A stretch of DNA of 64,000 nucleotides from Chaetorhynchus papuensis (Eukaryota > Chordata > Aves > Passeriformes > Rhipiduridae), in contig VWYX01000917.1 in NCBI GenBank assembly GCA_013396525.1, forward strand, positions 167,829-231,828. Reading direction: 5' to 3'. Position 1 is the stretch's first letter; each line of letters begins with the position of its first letter. Position numbers and translations under genes: made by a program. The notes beneath the pieces are model-generated. The model saw only the letters and a program-made list of their open reading frames with translations, searched no databases and was not told the DNA's origin. This document shows positions 42,001 to 49,662 of this stretch, one piece after another.

Positions 42001-45000
42001 GCCAGTCTCCAGTTCCTTCCCAAGCTGCTGAATTCAAGCTCTGGCCCAAATGCACACACAGAGCAGAGGGGTGGCTTTGGAATACTTCAGCAAAAGCACA
42101 AGTGTTCGGTATTAAGGACAGGAGTGAGTTTTGCTCCATGTGTTTGTGAAAAGTTGAGTCTTCAACCAGCTGCTATGAAACACCATGGCTGGAAACTCAA
42201 GTTGCAGATTTGCTCTGTACACATTACATCCATTACACTGGAGAAAAATATTTGCTGAACTAGTTTTAAGCCCATACGGACTGATAATTTAAATGCTGTT
42301 TGTCAGAGCAATGCGGGGGAGACAGCAGCTCTTCAGAGCCTACTGCAGAACAGGACACAGAATTTTAAACTTCCTCTGACCCCACAAACACTAGTAAGAA
42401 GCAACTGTCAAGAAAGTCAGCCTGAAGTTGTTTGAAAAACAATGAAGCGATACTTTAACCAGGGGCTCTGTGATAAAGGTGCAAGGACGTATAGTCCTGC
42501 AAAAAAATCCCAGCCAGCTATTAACTGGCCCCAAAAGGTCTTTTTCTGCTGATAATTTCACTGGGGTCCTTCTGCTTTGTGGTCTTTAGAAAAATCCCAA
42601 GCATTTCCAGAGACAGGAACATGTGCAGATATTTCAAGACAACACCATCTCAGAGTCAACTCTACCATTTAAATTCTTTCAAAACATTAATTTGGCAGCC
42701 CAGCAGCGTGGGCTTCCTAACTAAAACATATTGCTTAAAAAGGGTGGTGGCGTGGGGGGGTTTGTCCTTGAAACACTGGTTTGTGGCTCAGGTTTTGATC
42801 TGATGTCCGATAACCATCTCTGTCTCTCTTCCAGCCCTTACCAGGAAGGATCAGTGAGACAAATACCCACAGCTTCCAGGGGAATAAAAGGAAAAGCCAA
42901 ACAGGAAAAGTAGTTATGAACAATACAGCCCTGGCTTAGTTAATGATCAACTCTGCATAGACCATACTACTTTTACCCAAATACCACAACCTATTTGAAT
43001 AGTTTTTAGTAATCAGTGGGTAATAAGAGGCCTCTTAAGCATCGCATTTGTTTCATCACAAACAGCAAAGAAATAAAAAAGATGAGAAATCCCCAACGAC
43101 TCTGCTCTGTCAACAGGAAGCCCATCCACTGTGCAGGGTGAGCTCAGCTGCGTGGAGGGGTGGGCAGGAAGGGTAAGGGGTCAGGTTCCCCTGCCTGCAC
43201 ATTCCCATCACACCCCTGATGGAGTATGAGGCTGTCTTCTGCAGCCTCATACAAACCCTGAGCACACAATGCACACTTAAAGGGAGAAAACAACTGCTGC
43301 CGTCTGCCCTGATCCTACCAGCCTCAACAAGAGATGGAAGCCTAAACAAGTGAATTCTGTATCTCAAGCACTTCCAACCAGAGCGACCCTCAGGTCATAA
43401 GGCAGCTTCAGTTAGAGCTGACAGTGGTAACTGGAATCACTCTGCTGATCTTCCAGTCTTTTTGCAGAAGTTTCCAAGCATCTCCTCCTCAGCTCTTAAA
43501 TATCATCGACTCTCAGCACAATGGTAAAATACTCTCAAAGCTACAGTGCTTTACAATGGCACAGAGGCAATTAAAGATTTCCAATAACAAGCTGCTCAGA
43601 GGCTTGCGGTCTAATTGCTGAACGGTCAAGGGTTTTGGCAGCAATAACACTGTGAGGAGATAAAAAGGTTGTAAGGCTTCCCATACAAGAAATAAATAAA
43701 TAAGCAGCTCTCCAAAGAATGGCAACAGCAGCCACGCACCTATCTAAGCTCCTGACTTGGCACAATTCAAGATTAGGTGGTCATGAAATTTCCCACCATA
43801 AAGGCCATGGCCGCTTGACAGAGGAAAATGAAACGGGTGGGGGAGGACAAGGGCCAAGCAGGCCGGGCACACAGACAGGTTACAGCACGGAGGTGGCAGC
43901 ACAATGAGCCTGAATTACTCAGTGTTGTAATTTACTGTACAGTTTGTAATTACCTGCACAGCCTCAGAACTTCCTCTTACACTGTGAACTGTTGTTTCTT
44001 CACACTCGCACAAAGGTTGTCACTTAGGAGAAAACTGATTACAGTAGAGTGCAACAGGCTGCTAAGCCAGGTGTGAAAGGATATTTTGTGTCTACCTACT
44101 GCTGAAAGTAATTCAGTTCAACTTCTTGGGTTTATTTCTTTCCCCTAAGAGCTCTGCCATAAACTCACAATGCTGTGAAGAAAGTGTCTACTCCTGCTCC
44201 TTCTTTTTTCCCCCCTCAAAGTTTAAGATACATATAAAAACTATGAGTTAACATCTTATAATAGAAAACAGACTGATACGAGACAAGCACGAGAACCATT
44301 GGAAAGAAGTGAGAGTATCTGTGCTTTTAGATCCATCTGGCTCCCGAGGATGAAGGAGTAAACAGGACAGGAGTGCTTCAACATGTGCTCGACGTGTGCC
44401 CAGGGAGGGCTCCCAGTGCTGCCTGGTAGAAAGGAAGCCAAGGCAGAGTCAAAAGTATTTAAACACAACAAAAAATGCCCCAAAATGCCAGGCGGATGTG
44501 GGCACCCAGGTGAGGTGGTCAATCCTCAGGTTGAGAGCAAAGGCTGAGCATCCCTCTGCACCTTCTGGCCCCACTCCCTGGCTGAGCACAGCCCAGTGAG
44601 ACCCACACAGGAAGGATGTGGCACAGCGAAAGCAAGGGCTGGGCTTTCTCAAACCCCAAGTGAGCGCCCTGATCACTGGGTCATCCTGCTTTGTCACTGA
44701 GATAAAGAGGAAAACTGGGTGACAGAGGAATCTGGCATTATCAGAGAAACTTGGAAAAGCCACTTCAGGGACACCAGCAATGGATTAAATAACTAAAACT
44801 TGGCCAGAGGCAGAGGAAGCAACTACAGGCAGGAAGAACTGATCCATGGCAATTCCTCCAGGTTTCTCATTAAAAATTCTTTGATATTTGCAGACTATCT
44901 GAAGCTTTGCTTTTTTCTTTTTTATCTTTTCCATCAGCTGCCCTAGAGTTTTAGTAGACCAAAGTAAATTTTGAATCCTACACACAAACAAACTAGTAAA

Positions 45001-47371
45001 TCAGCAGAATTCCCCCTAGGTTCAGTGAGAGTAGCAAGACCTTCTGGAACAAGTTACAACTATAAATTCTGAGCATTTTGATAAACACAAGTCTCCCGGA
45101 CATTATTTGAATCCTTGTGAACCTGAAATGAATTAGACCCAGACCAGCTGACTACATTACTGACTAAAAGCGTCAACACAAGAGTAATTTCTGCTGATCT
45201 CTGAAAGTCAGAGCTGATCAGCCAAATACATCTACTAAAGAATACACTGAAACAGAAGTTTCTGATAATGTTTGGGTCACCACTGCCCTCCCCACTCCAC
45301 AGAGAACACATTTTTAGCATAGCAAACAACTAAATCTGGATTTTTAGGTCTTGCCCATGATGAAATAAGGACATCCAATATTAATCAGCCTTTGTGAACT
45401 CGTAATTAGGAGCACAAACTTTGAATACTGGCCTTTATTACGCCAGCCCGAGAGCCGCAGCACCATCCTGATTGAGAACACTAGCAAAATATTAATCCAG
45501 CACTCAGCCCTGTGAGAACACTCCTGCGTGGGCCAAAAGCTCTGTCATTCTCATGCTTATTAATCTTCCCTTACAGGAGGCAAATGACAGCGTAAGCTCC
45601 ACTCTGATAACTCTGTTATCGCTCTCCCCAGAAAAGGAAAGGGTGGTCCTTCCAACCAAGTGTCCATTTAAACTGCCACGAGGCACTTTGCTGCAGGGAT
45701 CCGTGTGACATGTGACGGAGGGAGCAGAAACGAACAGCATTTCCCCTTTCTTTTGATCCCTTTCCGTACAGTCTCCAGCTGCGGGTTAAGTGTTTGAACG
45801 GCGGATAAAACAAACACCTTAAAAGCACTTAAATTGTTACCTGGCTACCTACTCTAGCTCGGTAAATCATCCGGAGCTCCAAGGAAATGTTTCAGCCTAC
45901 AGTATGTTGGGGTTTTCGCCACAATTCCGGAATTGCTGCAACTTCCCAAAGCCCAGGGCATATCCAGTTTGCATCACTGCTTAGGAAGAACAGTTTAGGC
46001 ACATCTCTGTTAAACTTACATTATCAGCAACCGCAGGGAAAGCCCTGATGTTTACAGGCAACACTGCGAGCGGAAAAAAATTACTAACTACAAACATTTT
46101 GGGTTGAGTATGAAAGGCTCAGAGACACTTAACTAAACTGATTACCAACTGCAGCAGTGATTGCCAGCGCTCACAAAAGAAGGCACAGGAGCTGGGGACT
46201 CATTTCCATTTGAAGCATAAGCAGAGATATCTACTAAAGACCTCGTAAGTGCAAGGCAGCTGCAGTTCTAGCAGAAGCTTCTTGTGACAAGAACACAGTT
46301 CCAGGCGGGACCCAGCATTTTATCCCACTATCTGGAAGCCTTTCATGATGTTTCCAAGAGATAAAGCAATCTGCTGGCTTCTTTAAAGAAGTATCAAGCA
46401 TGGCTAGACCACAGCGACTATCTCTCTCTGTACGCCTTATCTACCACCCCATAGCTGCCACTTCCCTCCTTAATCCTTCCAGCCAAACCCCACGACTCAG
46501 GCAGTGGCTGTTAATTGTTTATAAATTAAATGATTATTCGTATCTGCATATCAAAGGGGGGTGTGCAGCTGGAGAGCCTGATTTTCCATGCGGCTTAGTT
46601 TGGGACACGGAGACACTCTGCACTTTGGGGCTGCCCAAGGCTGACAGTACTGAACAACTGGCAGCAGCTCTCGTCTCTGCCTTGTGACCCGCAGGTGCTG
46701 AGTGTAAGGTCTCAGACCTGCTCCCATGGCTCCGACCTGGGACACCCCAGCGCCGCAGCCCCCTCTCTGCCGCTCTGCGATAAGGCGAGAGATCAGATAA
46801 AGGGGCTAATCTCTGATTTGAGCCCAAAAGACGCCCTAAGTATGCGGGCAGGGGATCTGTACCCCGCTGTCAGCGCCAAGCCTGGCTGGGGGGATCCGCG
46901 GGGGCCCCGCACCGGCACCGCACGGGAAACCGGCGACTCCGGTGGGAGGAAGCGCAGCCCTGAGCTGCCCGGGCAGCTCCTGTGTAACCCTGAGAGAAGC
47001 GCTCGGATGGGACTCGGAATACTGGTAGTGAAAAAAAAAATAACCAGGGAAGTGAGCGGTGAGAGAGCAGCAGCCGCCGGGCGCTGCCGGTGCTTATCAG
47101 CACTTCCACACTGCGGTGCCGGCCAGGGGAAAGTTTGCCCGGAGGCAACCGGCGGCGGAGCGAACTACGGGGAACGGGGAAGGCGAGGAGAGAGAGAACA
47201 GCGGAGTGAGCGCAGCGCACGCCCGAGCAGGGGGAGCCACCGGGAGCCGGGGCAGGCGGAGCGGCACCGGGAAGGGGAATCTCGGGGAGTCTCGGCGGTG
47301 TGTACCGGTACTCACAGCTGGGCGATGGCGCCCTGGGAGATGACGGCGTTATCGGAGAAGTAGGGGATCAT
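1059..47371 (-). CDS. SSH2: SSH2, slingshot protein phosphatase 2 (whole gene, 14 coding exons, internal-promoter isoform)
   Basis: Cofilin/ADF phosphatase: it removes phosphate from cofilin Ser3, reactivating actin severing at F-actin-rich sites. Fourteen exons with GT-AG borders and consistent phases join into 1369 residues plus stop. Approximate layout: unique N-terminus 1-19, slingshot N-terminal region 20-225, DEK_C-like region 227-290, dual-specificity phosphatase domain 290-431, serine-rich tail 432-1369. The catalytic P-loop is HCKMGVSR at 374-381 with nucleophile Cys375; Asp344 in VYDEE, 31 residues upstream, fits the general acid. Replacing residues 1-19 with the canonical 36-residue start would add 17, putting the cysteine at 392, the number I recall for human SSH2. 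The C-terminus TTNPLYNTM nearly matches human TTNPFYNTM, which separates it from SSH1 and SSH3. Length is close to human SSH2 (about 1423). No frameshift or premature stop seen. Identity is by remembered family sequence, not a search. Confidence 0.97.
3030..4284 (-). other. SSH2: SSH2 last intron
   Basis: Between the two tail exons. Donor GTTAAA at 4284-4279 and acceptor TTGCAG at 3030. Contains a run of about 15 T on the given strand at 3298-3312. Nothing else recognised. Confidence 0.9.
4285..5128 (-). CDS. SSH2: SSH2 exon: first part of the serine-rich tail
   Basis: A CCGCAG acceptor opens 844 nt (Ser432 to residue 713). It starts SKQRHNKLWRSHSDSDLSDH, the conserved basic and serine-rich motif that follows the catalytic domain, then runs through a diverged acidic and serine-rich region with conserved islands: LNLNNINGC, FPDLTVDDLE, MNVHLVPMEE and TDRIDFFSALEKFVELSQE. 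It ends STDEEQQK at an unusual donor, AAAAG|GTTAAA. The tail is expected to be disordered and to take regulatory phosphorylation, by analogy with SSH1, where 14-3-3 binding restrains activity; I do not assign individual sites. Phase 2 in, phase 0 out. Confidence 0.95.
5129..9288 (-). other. SSH2: SSH2 intron between the P-loop exon and the tail
   Basis: About 4.2 kb. Contains a T-rich tract near 7121-7146 and a CR1 3'-end fragment at 8420-8472. No exon or RNA gene recognised. Confidence 0.88.
8420..8472 (+). mobile_element. CR1 LINE 3'-end fragment
   Basis: The segment reads GGCTGGACTC..., CTTTTTTCCAACCTAAATG, then ATTCTACAA. This is the diagnostic 3' end of avian CR1 elements (a GGACT...GATC-like region, TTCCAACC, then ATTCTatGATTCT-type terminal repeats). 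Only the last 50 bases or so are recognisable. It is an old, 5'-truncated, inactive copy within an SSH2 intron, in the opposite orientation to the gene. Confidence 0.75.
9289..9489 (-). CDS. SSH2: SSH2 exon: catalytic P-loop HCKMGVSR
   Basis: A CACTTCAG acceptor and GCCAG|GTGAGT donor bound 201 nt (Lys365 to Ser432). It holds the CX5R signature in LVHCKMGVSRSASTV: His374 at 9462-9464, Cys375 at 9459-9461 and Arg381 at 9441-9443. It continues through AYAMKEYGWNLDRAYDYVKE and SFMRQLEEYQGILLA, closing the phosphatase domain. All catalytic residues are intact, so the enzyme should be active. Phase 2 in and out. Confidence 0.98.
9490..10072 (-). other. SSH2: SSH2 intron within the phosphatase domain
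   Basis: 583 bp, GTAAGT donor and TTCAG acceptor. Nothing else seen. Confidence 0.9.
10073..10219 (-). CDS. SSH2: SSH2 exon: VRYILNVTREIDNFFPG, phosphatase domain with the general-acid region
   Basis: A CGTGCAG acceptor and GCAAA|GTAAGT donor bound 147 nt (Gly316 to Lys365). It encodes VRYILNVTREIDNFFPG, then YHNIRVYDEEATDLL and AYWNDTYKFISKAK. Asp344 in VYDEE lies 31 residues before the catalytic cysteine, the spacing expected for the general acid of a dual-specificity phosphatase; that role is inferred from family knowledge. Phase 2 in and out. Confidence 0.96.
10220..11594 (-). other. SSH2: SSH2 intron
   Basis: About 1.4 kb, GTGAGT donor and GCAG acceptor. No additional feature recognised. 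Confidence 0.9.
11595..11641 (-). CDS. SSH2: SSH2 exon: GSEWNASNLEDLQNRG
   Basis: A CCTGCAG acceptor and AGAGG|GTGAGT donor bound 47 nt encoding GSEWNASNLEDLQNR (301-315) plus two bases of Gly316. It begins the dual-specificity phosphatase fold; GSEWNASN is shared by SSH1 and SSH2. Phase 0 in, phase 2 out. Confidence 0.96.
11642..13725 (-). other. SSH2: SSH2 intron with a CT microsatellite
   Basis: About 2.1 kb, GTGAGT donor and GCAG acceptor. Holds a short (TC)n tract at 12870-12888. Otherwise unique sequence with no recognised feature. Confidence 0.9.
12870..12888. repeat. (TC)n microsatellite
   Basis: About nine uninterrupted TC dinucleotides in an SSH2 intron. Likely length-polymorphic. 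Confidence 0.9.
13726..13854 (-). CDS. SSH2: SSH2 exon: IRTELEMQMVCNLREFKEF...QIFDHVFL
   Basis: A strong pyrimidine tract and GCAG acceptor, with TTTTTG|GTGAGT donor, bound 129 nt, exactly 43 codons (258-300). It completes the DEK_C-like region (EMQMVCNLREFKEFIDNEM) and enters the phosphatase domain at QIFDHVFL. Only 128 bp of intron separate it from the preceding exon. Phase 0 in and out. Confidence 0.96.
13983..14076 (-). CDS. SSH2: SSH2 exon: PTERERTERLIKTKLREIMMQ, DEK_C start
   Basis: A TCTGACAG acceptor and AAAGAG|GTGAGT donor bound 94 nt encoding PTERERTERLI and KTKLREIMMQKDLENITSKE (residues 227-257). This is the first half of the DEK_C-like helical region that precedes the phosphatase domain in all slingshots. 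Phase 2 in, phase 0 out. Confidence 0.96.
14077..15866 (-). other. SSH2: SSH2 intron
   Basis: About 1.8 kb between the last N-terminal-domain exon and the DEK_C exon. No recognised feature. Confidence 0.9.
15867..16061 (-). CDS. SSH2: SSH2 exon: SALQSLHKACEVARSNN...PALFTD
   Basis: A TTGCTAG acceptor and GATGT|GTAAGT donor bound 195 nt (Trp161 to Val226). It encodes LHKACEVARSNNYYPGS, a TWVSYYESHINSDQS segment and NEWNAMQD, ending at PDSPALFTD. This is the end of the N-terminal domain and the linker into the DEK_C-like region. Val at the last junction replaces the Ile I recall in human. Phase 2 in and out. Confidence 0.96.
16062..17083 (-). other. SSH2: SSH2 intron
   Basis: About 1 kb, GTAAGT donor and CTAG acceptor. 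No recognised feature. Confidence 0.9.
17084..17149 (-). CDS. SSH2: SSH2 exon: GFSVSTDNRVHIFKPVSVQAMW
   Basis: A TCACCAG acceptor and ATGTG|GTAAGT donor bound 66 nt encoding GFSVSTDNRVHIFKPVSVQAM (residues 140-160) plus parts of Gly139 and Trp161. This is the core of the slingshot N-terminal domain. Phase 2 in and out. Confidence 0.96.
17150..17910 (-). other. SSH2: SSH2 intron
   Basis: 761 bp, GTGAGC donor and CCAG acceptor. No recognised feature. Confidence 0.9.
17911..17979 (-). CDS. SSH2: SSH2 exon: STCTMGLVLPLWSDTLIHLDGDG
   Basis: A CACTGCAG acceptor and GACGG|GTGAGC donor bound 69 nt, completing Ser116 and encoding STCTMGLVLPLWSDTLIHLD to the first bases of Gly139. It carries the highly conserved LWSDT-IHLDGDGGF motif of slingshot N-terminal domains, split by the next intron. 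Phase 2 in and out. Confidence 0.96.
17980..19615 (-). other. SSH2: SSH2 intron
   Basis: About 1.6 kb, GTACTC donor and GCAG acceptor. Includes a short A-run near 18077. No recognised feature. Confidence 0.9.
19616..19737 (-). CDS. SSH2: SSH2 exon: AVRLESTYQNRTRYMVVVS...GMDFSSND
   Basis: A TTCTTCAG acceptor and GACAG|GTACTC donor bound 122 nt (residues 76-115 plus two bases of Ser116). The segment contains RYMVVVSTNGRQDTEES and ends GMDFSSND, part of the slingshot N-terminal domain. Phase 0 in, phase 2 out. Confidence 0.96.
19738..24406 (-). other. SSH2: SSH2 intron with a CA microsatellite
   Basis: About 4.7 kb, GTAGGT donor and TCAG acceptor. A (CA)n tract lies at 24294-24315. The rest is unique sequence with no coding-quality frame. 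Confidence 0.9.
24294..24315. repeat. (CA)n microsatellite
   Basis: About eleven CA units, within 100 bp downstream (in gene direction) of the donor of the exon at 24407-24471. Likely polymorphic. Confidence 0.9.
24407..24471 (-). CDS. SSH2: SSH2 exon: DLQQHLQAMFILLRPEDNIRL
   Basis: A CCCGCAG acceptor and CTG|GTAGGT donor enclose 65 nt that complete Gly54 and encode DLQQHLQAMFILLRPEDNIRL (residues 55-75) of the N-terminal region. The exon leaves in phase 0. The sequence equals the human SSH2 segment as I recall it, while SSH1 differs here (LPQHLQVMINLLRCEDRI), which supports the SSH2 assignment. Confidence 0.96.
24472..28942 (-). other. SSH2: SSH2 intron
   Basis: About 4.5 kb, GTAAAT donor and CGCAG acceptor. 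Short A-runs at 26277-26288 and near 27420. No gene or named repeat recognised. Confidence 0.88.
28943..29046 (-). CDS. SSH2: SSH2 exon: ISESFLTVKGAALFLPRG, start of slingshot N-terminal region
   Basis: A TTACAG acceptor and GCAG|GTAAAT donor flank 104 nt encoding ISESFLTVKG through RRNKHA plus one base of Gly. This is the first exon shared by both transcript forms and the beginning of the conserved slingshot N-terminal (A/B) region, used for cofilin recognition and F-actin-stimulated activity in the family. The motif SESFLTVKGAALF is nearly invariant in SSH1 and SSH2; the following RGNGSSTPRISHRRNKHAG segment is SSH2-type. Entry phase 2, exit phase 1. Confidence 0.96.
29923..30306 (+). other. 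Unassigned antisense open reading frame (127 codons from ATG)
   Basis: A plus-strand frame opens at ATG 29923 (MVDEYDKTGWESPWHRVSQQ) and ends at TGA 30304-30306; it is open upstream to about 29782 without an ATG. The composition is rather protein-like (leucine and lysine rich, hydrophobic and charged residues mixed). I recognise no family, and see no flanking splice sites, repeat termini or poly(A). A frame of this length is expected about once by chance in 64 kb read on both strands, so it is probably not a gene. An exon of an antisense transcript or a decayed retroposed fragment remains possible. Confidence 0.12.
40625..40760. repeat. A-rich low-complexity stretch
   Basis: Alternating A-runs with CAA and AAC units, for example AACAATAACAACAACAAAG near 40660 and AAACCAAACAAACTAAATAA near 40730. 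Simple-sequence expansion in an SSH2 intron; no element boundary recognised. Confidence 0.7.
47316..47371 (-). CDS. SSH2: SSH2 alternative first coding exon (MIPYFSDN start)
   Basis: The ATG at 47371-47369 opens a frame reading MIPYFSDNAVISQGAIAQ plus CT, then a strong donor GTGAGT. The leftover CT joins the C that opens the next exon to make CTC (Leu), giving AQL-ISESFLTVKG without a frame break. The ATG has G at -3 and sits in a CpG island with CCAAT, GC and E-box motifs just upstream. The peptide replaces the acidic canonical N-terminus (EADSGEEEC) with a short, mostly uncharged one. The exon is inferred from sequence alone: the ATG, donor, phase and promoter context all agree, but I have no transcript evidence. 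The alternative reading is that the island is a regulatory element only. Confidence 0.75.
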
Positions 47372-47464
47372 CGCTCCCCGCCGCGGCGGCCGCCCTGCCC
47401 CGCGGCATCGGCACCGCCGCTCTGCCCCGCGCCCGCCGCGCCGCCCCCGCCGCGCAGGCGCGGC

Positions 47465-47477
47465 CCAATGGGCGGGG
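47465..47477 (+). promoter_or_regulatory. CCAAT box and adjoining GC box
   Basis: CCAAT at 47465-47469 (NF-Y type, works in either orientation) is directly followed by GGGCGGGG at 47470-47477 (Sp/KLF type). It lies about 95-105 bp upstream of the alternative ATG, a typical core-promoter position. Motif match only. Confidence 0.55.
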
Positions 47478-47489
47478 TCAGCTCAGGCT

Positions 47490-47521
47490 CCGCCCCCCAT
47501 GCCCCGCCCACACCGCACGTG
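47490..47521 (-). promoter_or_regulatory. GC boxes and CACGTG E-box
   Basis: CCGCCCCCC at 47490-47498 and CCCCGCCCA at 47502-47510 are Sp/KLF-type GC boxes reading GGGCGGGG on the minus strand. A palindromic CACGTG E-box (USF/MYC class) is at 47516-47521, about 145 bp upstream of the ATG. Motif match only. Confidence 0.5.
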
Positions 47522-47535
47522 GCGGCGCGGGGCTG

Positions 47536-47707
47536 CGGGGACAAGGAGGGGACAGGCGGGACCGGGACGGGACAGGAGGGACCGGGACAAGCGGGACCGG
47601 GACGGGACAAGCGGGACGGGGACAGGCGGGACGGGGACACGCAGGACCGGGACAACCGGGACGGGGACACGCAGGACCGGGACAGGCGGGACGGGGACAC
47701 GCGGACG
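47536..47707 (+). repeat. G-rich minisatellite beside the alternative promoter
   Basis: About 170 bp of imperfect tandem repeats with a core of about 10 bp (GGGACAGGCG-like). The last part resolves into 30-bp higher-order units starting CGGGACGGGGACACGCAGGA. Closely spaced G-tracts (for example GGGACCGGGACGGGACAGGA at 47558-47577, closed by another G-run) fit a canonical G-quadruplex pattern on the plus strand, the template strand for SSH2. It begins about 165 bp upstream of the alternative start codon. Open frames across it on both strands are products of its repeat structure. Confidence 0.9.
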
Positions 47708-47800
47708 GTCCGCCCGCTCACGGGCCGGAGTTCAGCTGCCGGTTCCCCCAGCGGGCGGCAGCGAGGGACGGGGCACAGCGCCGCGCGCGGATGCGCTCGG

Positions 47801-47856
47801 TTTTTCCTTTTCCCTTCCCTTTTCGGTTTCCCTTCCCTTTTTTTCCCCTCCTTTCC
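47801..47856 (+). repeat. Polypyrimidine tract
   Basis: About 56 bases almost purely C and T on the given strand (purine on the SSH2 sense strand), with the direct repeat CCCTTCCCTTTT occurring twice. Such tracts can be triplex-prone and nuclease-sensitive. It lies on the far edge of the CpG island from the gene body. Confidence 0.8.
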
Positions 47857-49558
47857 GCCACCCAGATCTAGGCCAGCAAGGCTGCACGCCCTGCACCCAG
47901 GTTTGATGCAGCACATCAAACGATGTTTTGCAGAAGGCAGGCAGCGACAACTCGGGTGCTTAGGAAACGACCTTAATTTCTCTCCTGCAGGAGACGGGGG
48001 GAAGAGTTCTTGGCAGTAACTTTCATATGCAGAGACGCGACAACTAGCAAGTTCTGCCAAAGGAGAAGAGAAGCAGCTGCCTTTCAGTGCTGTTTAATCT
48101 TTAGCTCCATCGCCCCTCGAGAAAAGGAAGAAAGGAAGTTATTTAGAACAAAAGTCTTGTCCTCTGGCTGCCGGGAATTCAGATATTACAGTGCGAGGGA
48201 AACTTCATACAGTTTTCCACTGGGGAGAGGCGGGGGCAGCTCGATCCCACCCTGCACTGCCCATCCCAGATCGGCATTCTCCAGCCCCTACATCCAGCAA
48301 GCAGCGCGGGCGAACAACCGAGGAGCCTTGGAAGCAAGCTCAGTTTTGTGTTTCCCATAGGAATGCATGACATCCCAGCACAGAGGAACACGATATACCA
48401 GCCTTAAGTCATCTGCTGCGGGTGGCACATGCCCAGCAAGGAGGCACAAGTGAGCTGGCAGGGGAAGATGTGAGTTTAAACACATCTACTTGTTAATGAC
48501 ATCTACTCAAGAATAAAAAATACCAAGGCATCACTGCAGAGTTGTCCGTGATCTGGGAGCAGAGCTGGAAGCCAAAAGCCTCATCAGCTTTATTTCCAAT
48601 TATTAACTAAAAGTTTCAGAGAAGCAGAGAGAGGTTGAAAAAGCTGTGATGGCAGCTGCTTCAGGTCTTGATAGGAGACTTGACAGGAGCAAGAAGACAC
48701 TTGTCTGAAAGGTCTCGACCATCCCCACTTCAGGGAGGGGCAGAGAAAAGAGCAAAGCAGTGCAATTTGTGATTCTGCAAGTTTTGCTAGGATATTGTTT
48801 GGTTGCATTAATTTGAGCAATGTCATCCTATATAGCCAAGAGCGCAGCTCTGGTAATGGTGCCTCACAGCTGTAAAGAAAATGCAGTGCCAGCTTGCTGC
48901 AATGCCAAAAAAAATCATTTTGTTAGGCAGGAATGAAGTCGGTTGCAAGAAGCAATGGAAAAATCGGGACATTAAGAAATGGAGGGTAACTCAATCCTTC
49001 CAGAGGTCAAGAGACTGGCAAGAACCTCATATTCAGTAGTAACACATACCACACATTCACAGACTGAAAAACAAGCCCAGAAGTTCTGTTCTATTCTAAT
49101 TAATAACTTAAGGGCTTTATTCAAGCATTGTAGAAGACTAAATGTACTTAGATACTGTCCAGACACGTCAGATTTCTTACACGCAACCACCATTACATGG
49201 CAAGCCCTTAAAACCTGCTGAAAACAAGTGCAGTGATTAACTACAAGCAGCCACTCATAACATATGGATAATAGATTTGTAAATGAATTAGTCCTGTATT
49301 AATACAATCATGCTCTGCATCTCCATATGCCAGGGAACCAAGTGATGACAGAAATATCCCATTTGTTTGCTTTTTGAACCTTTAGAGAACAGAAATAGGA
49401 AATCCTCAAGTAAGGTCCTATCTTGAAATCTGCACTAATAAAAGCTATTTGAACCTGGGTTTGTTGCCATAAAGATTGAAACCCCAGCCTGAGACTGGCA
49501 CTGCCTCCAGGTACATGTTAGTGAGATTAGCATTTCCGTTCCCACTGTCCATTTGTGT

Positions 49559-49662
49559 AGACTCAGAGAATCCATTAAGGTTGGAAAAGACCTCCAAGAT
49601 CAAGTCAAATCTTTGACCCATCACCACCTTGTCAACTAGACAACAGCACAAAGTGCTGTGTT
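49559..49662 (-). mobile_element. CR1 LINE 3'-end fragment
   Basis: The given strand reads AGAATCCATTAAGGTTGG, then AAAAGACCTCCAAGATCAAG, then a tail with CCCATCACCACCTTGTC and ACAAAGTGCTGTG. This is the reverse complement of a CR1 3' end (GGTTGGAAAAGACCTC, then GATCAAGTCAAA and the CACC-rich region). It is 5'-truncated, diverged and oriented like SSH2. Confidence 0.85.

Larger units (their letters stand above)
29047..47315 (-). other. SSH2: Large SSH2 5' intron (first intron of the internal-promoter transcript)
   Basis: About 18.3 kb between the first shared exon and the alternative first exon, mostly unique AT-moderate sequence. It contains C and G homopolymers (29202-29210, 42753-42759), A-rich low-complexity stretches at about 40625-40760, and an unassigned antisense open frame at 29923-30306. 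First introns often hold enhancers, but I see no specific motif cluster that I can support. The transcript from the upstream exon (58536-58579) would splice out everything from 29047 to 58535. Confidence 0.85.
46735..47870. promoter_or_regulatory. SSH2: CpG island, internal (alternative) SSH2 promoter
   Basis: Roughly 1.1 kb of strongly GC- and CpG-rich sequence, densest at 47050-47530, in an otherwise CpG-poor intronic landscape. It spans the alternative first exon (47316-47371). Upstream of the ATG it has CCAAT, GC-box and E-box motifs but no TATA box that I can see, the usual form of a broad CpG-island promoter. Transcription toward SSH2 (minus) is supported by the donor and the phase-compatible coding exon. 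Divergent plus-strand initiation is possible but unsupported. Confidence 0.8.

Noticed and set aside
1059..47371. Alternative identity as SSH1 or SSH3
   Set aside because: Segments such as LPRGNGSSTPRISHRRNKHAG, the DLQQHLQAMFILLRPEDN exon, the long tail and the NPLYNTM terminus match SSH2 and not the shorter SSH1 or SSH3.
47368..47920. Possible upstream open frame whose TGA overlaps the alternative SSH2 ATG (ATGA)
   Set aside because: The overlap is real, but the nearest in-frame ATG lies beyond the minisatellite near 47.91 kb, probably upstream of any transcription start, so translation is unlikely.
46695..48060. Long open frames on both strands across the CpG island (up to about 240 codons)
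   Set aside because: GC-rich DNA has few stop codons, and the repetitive parts are translations of the minisatellite (GDTQDRDN-like or SPSRLSRSCV-like). No family resemblance.
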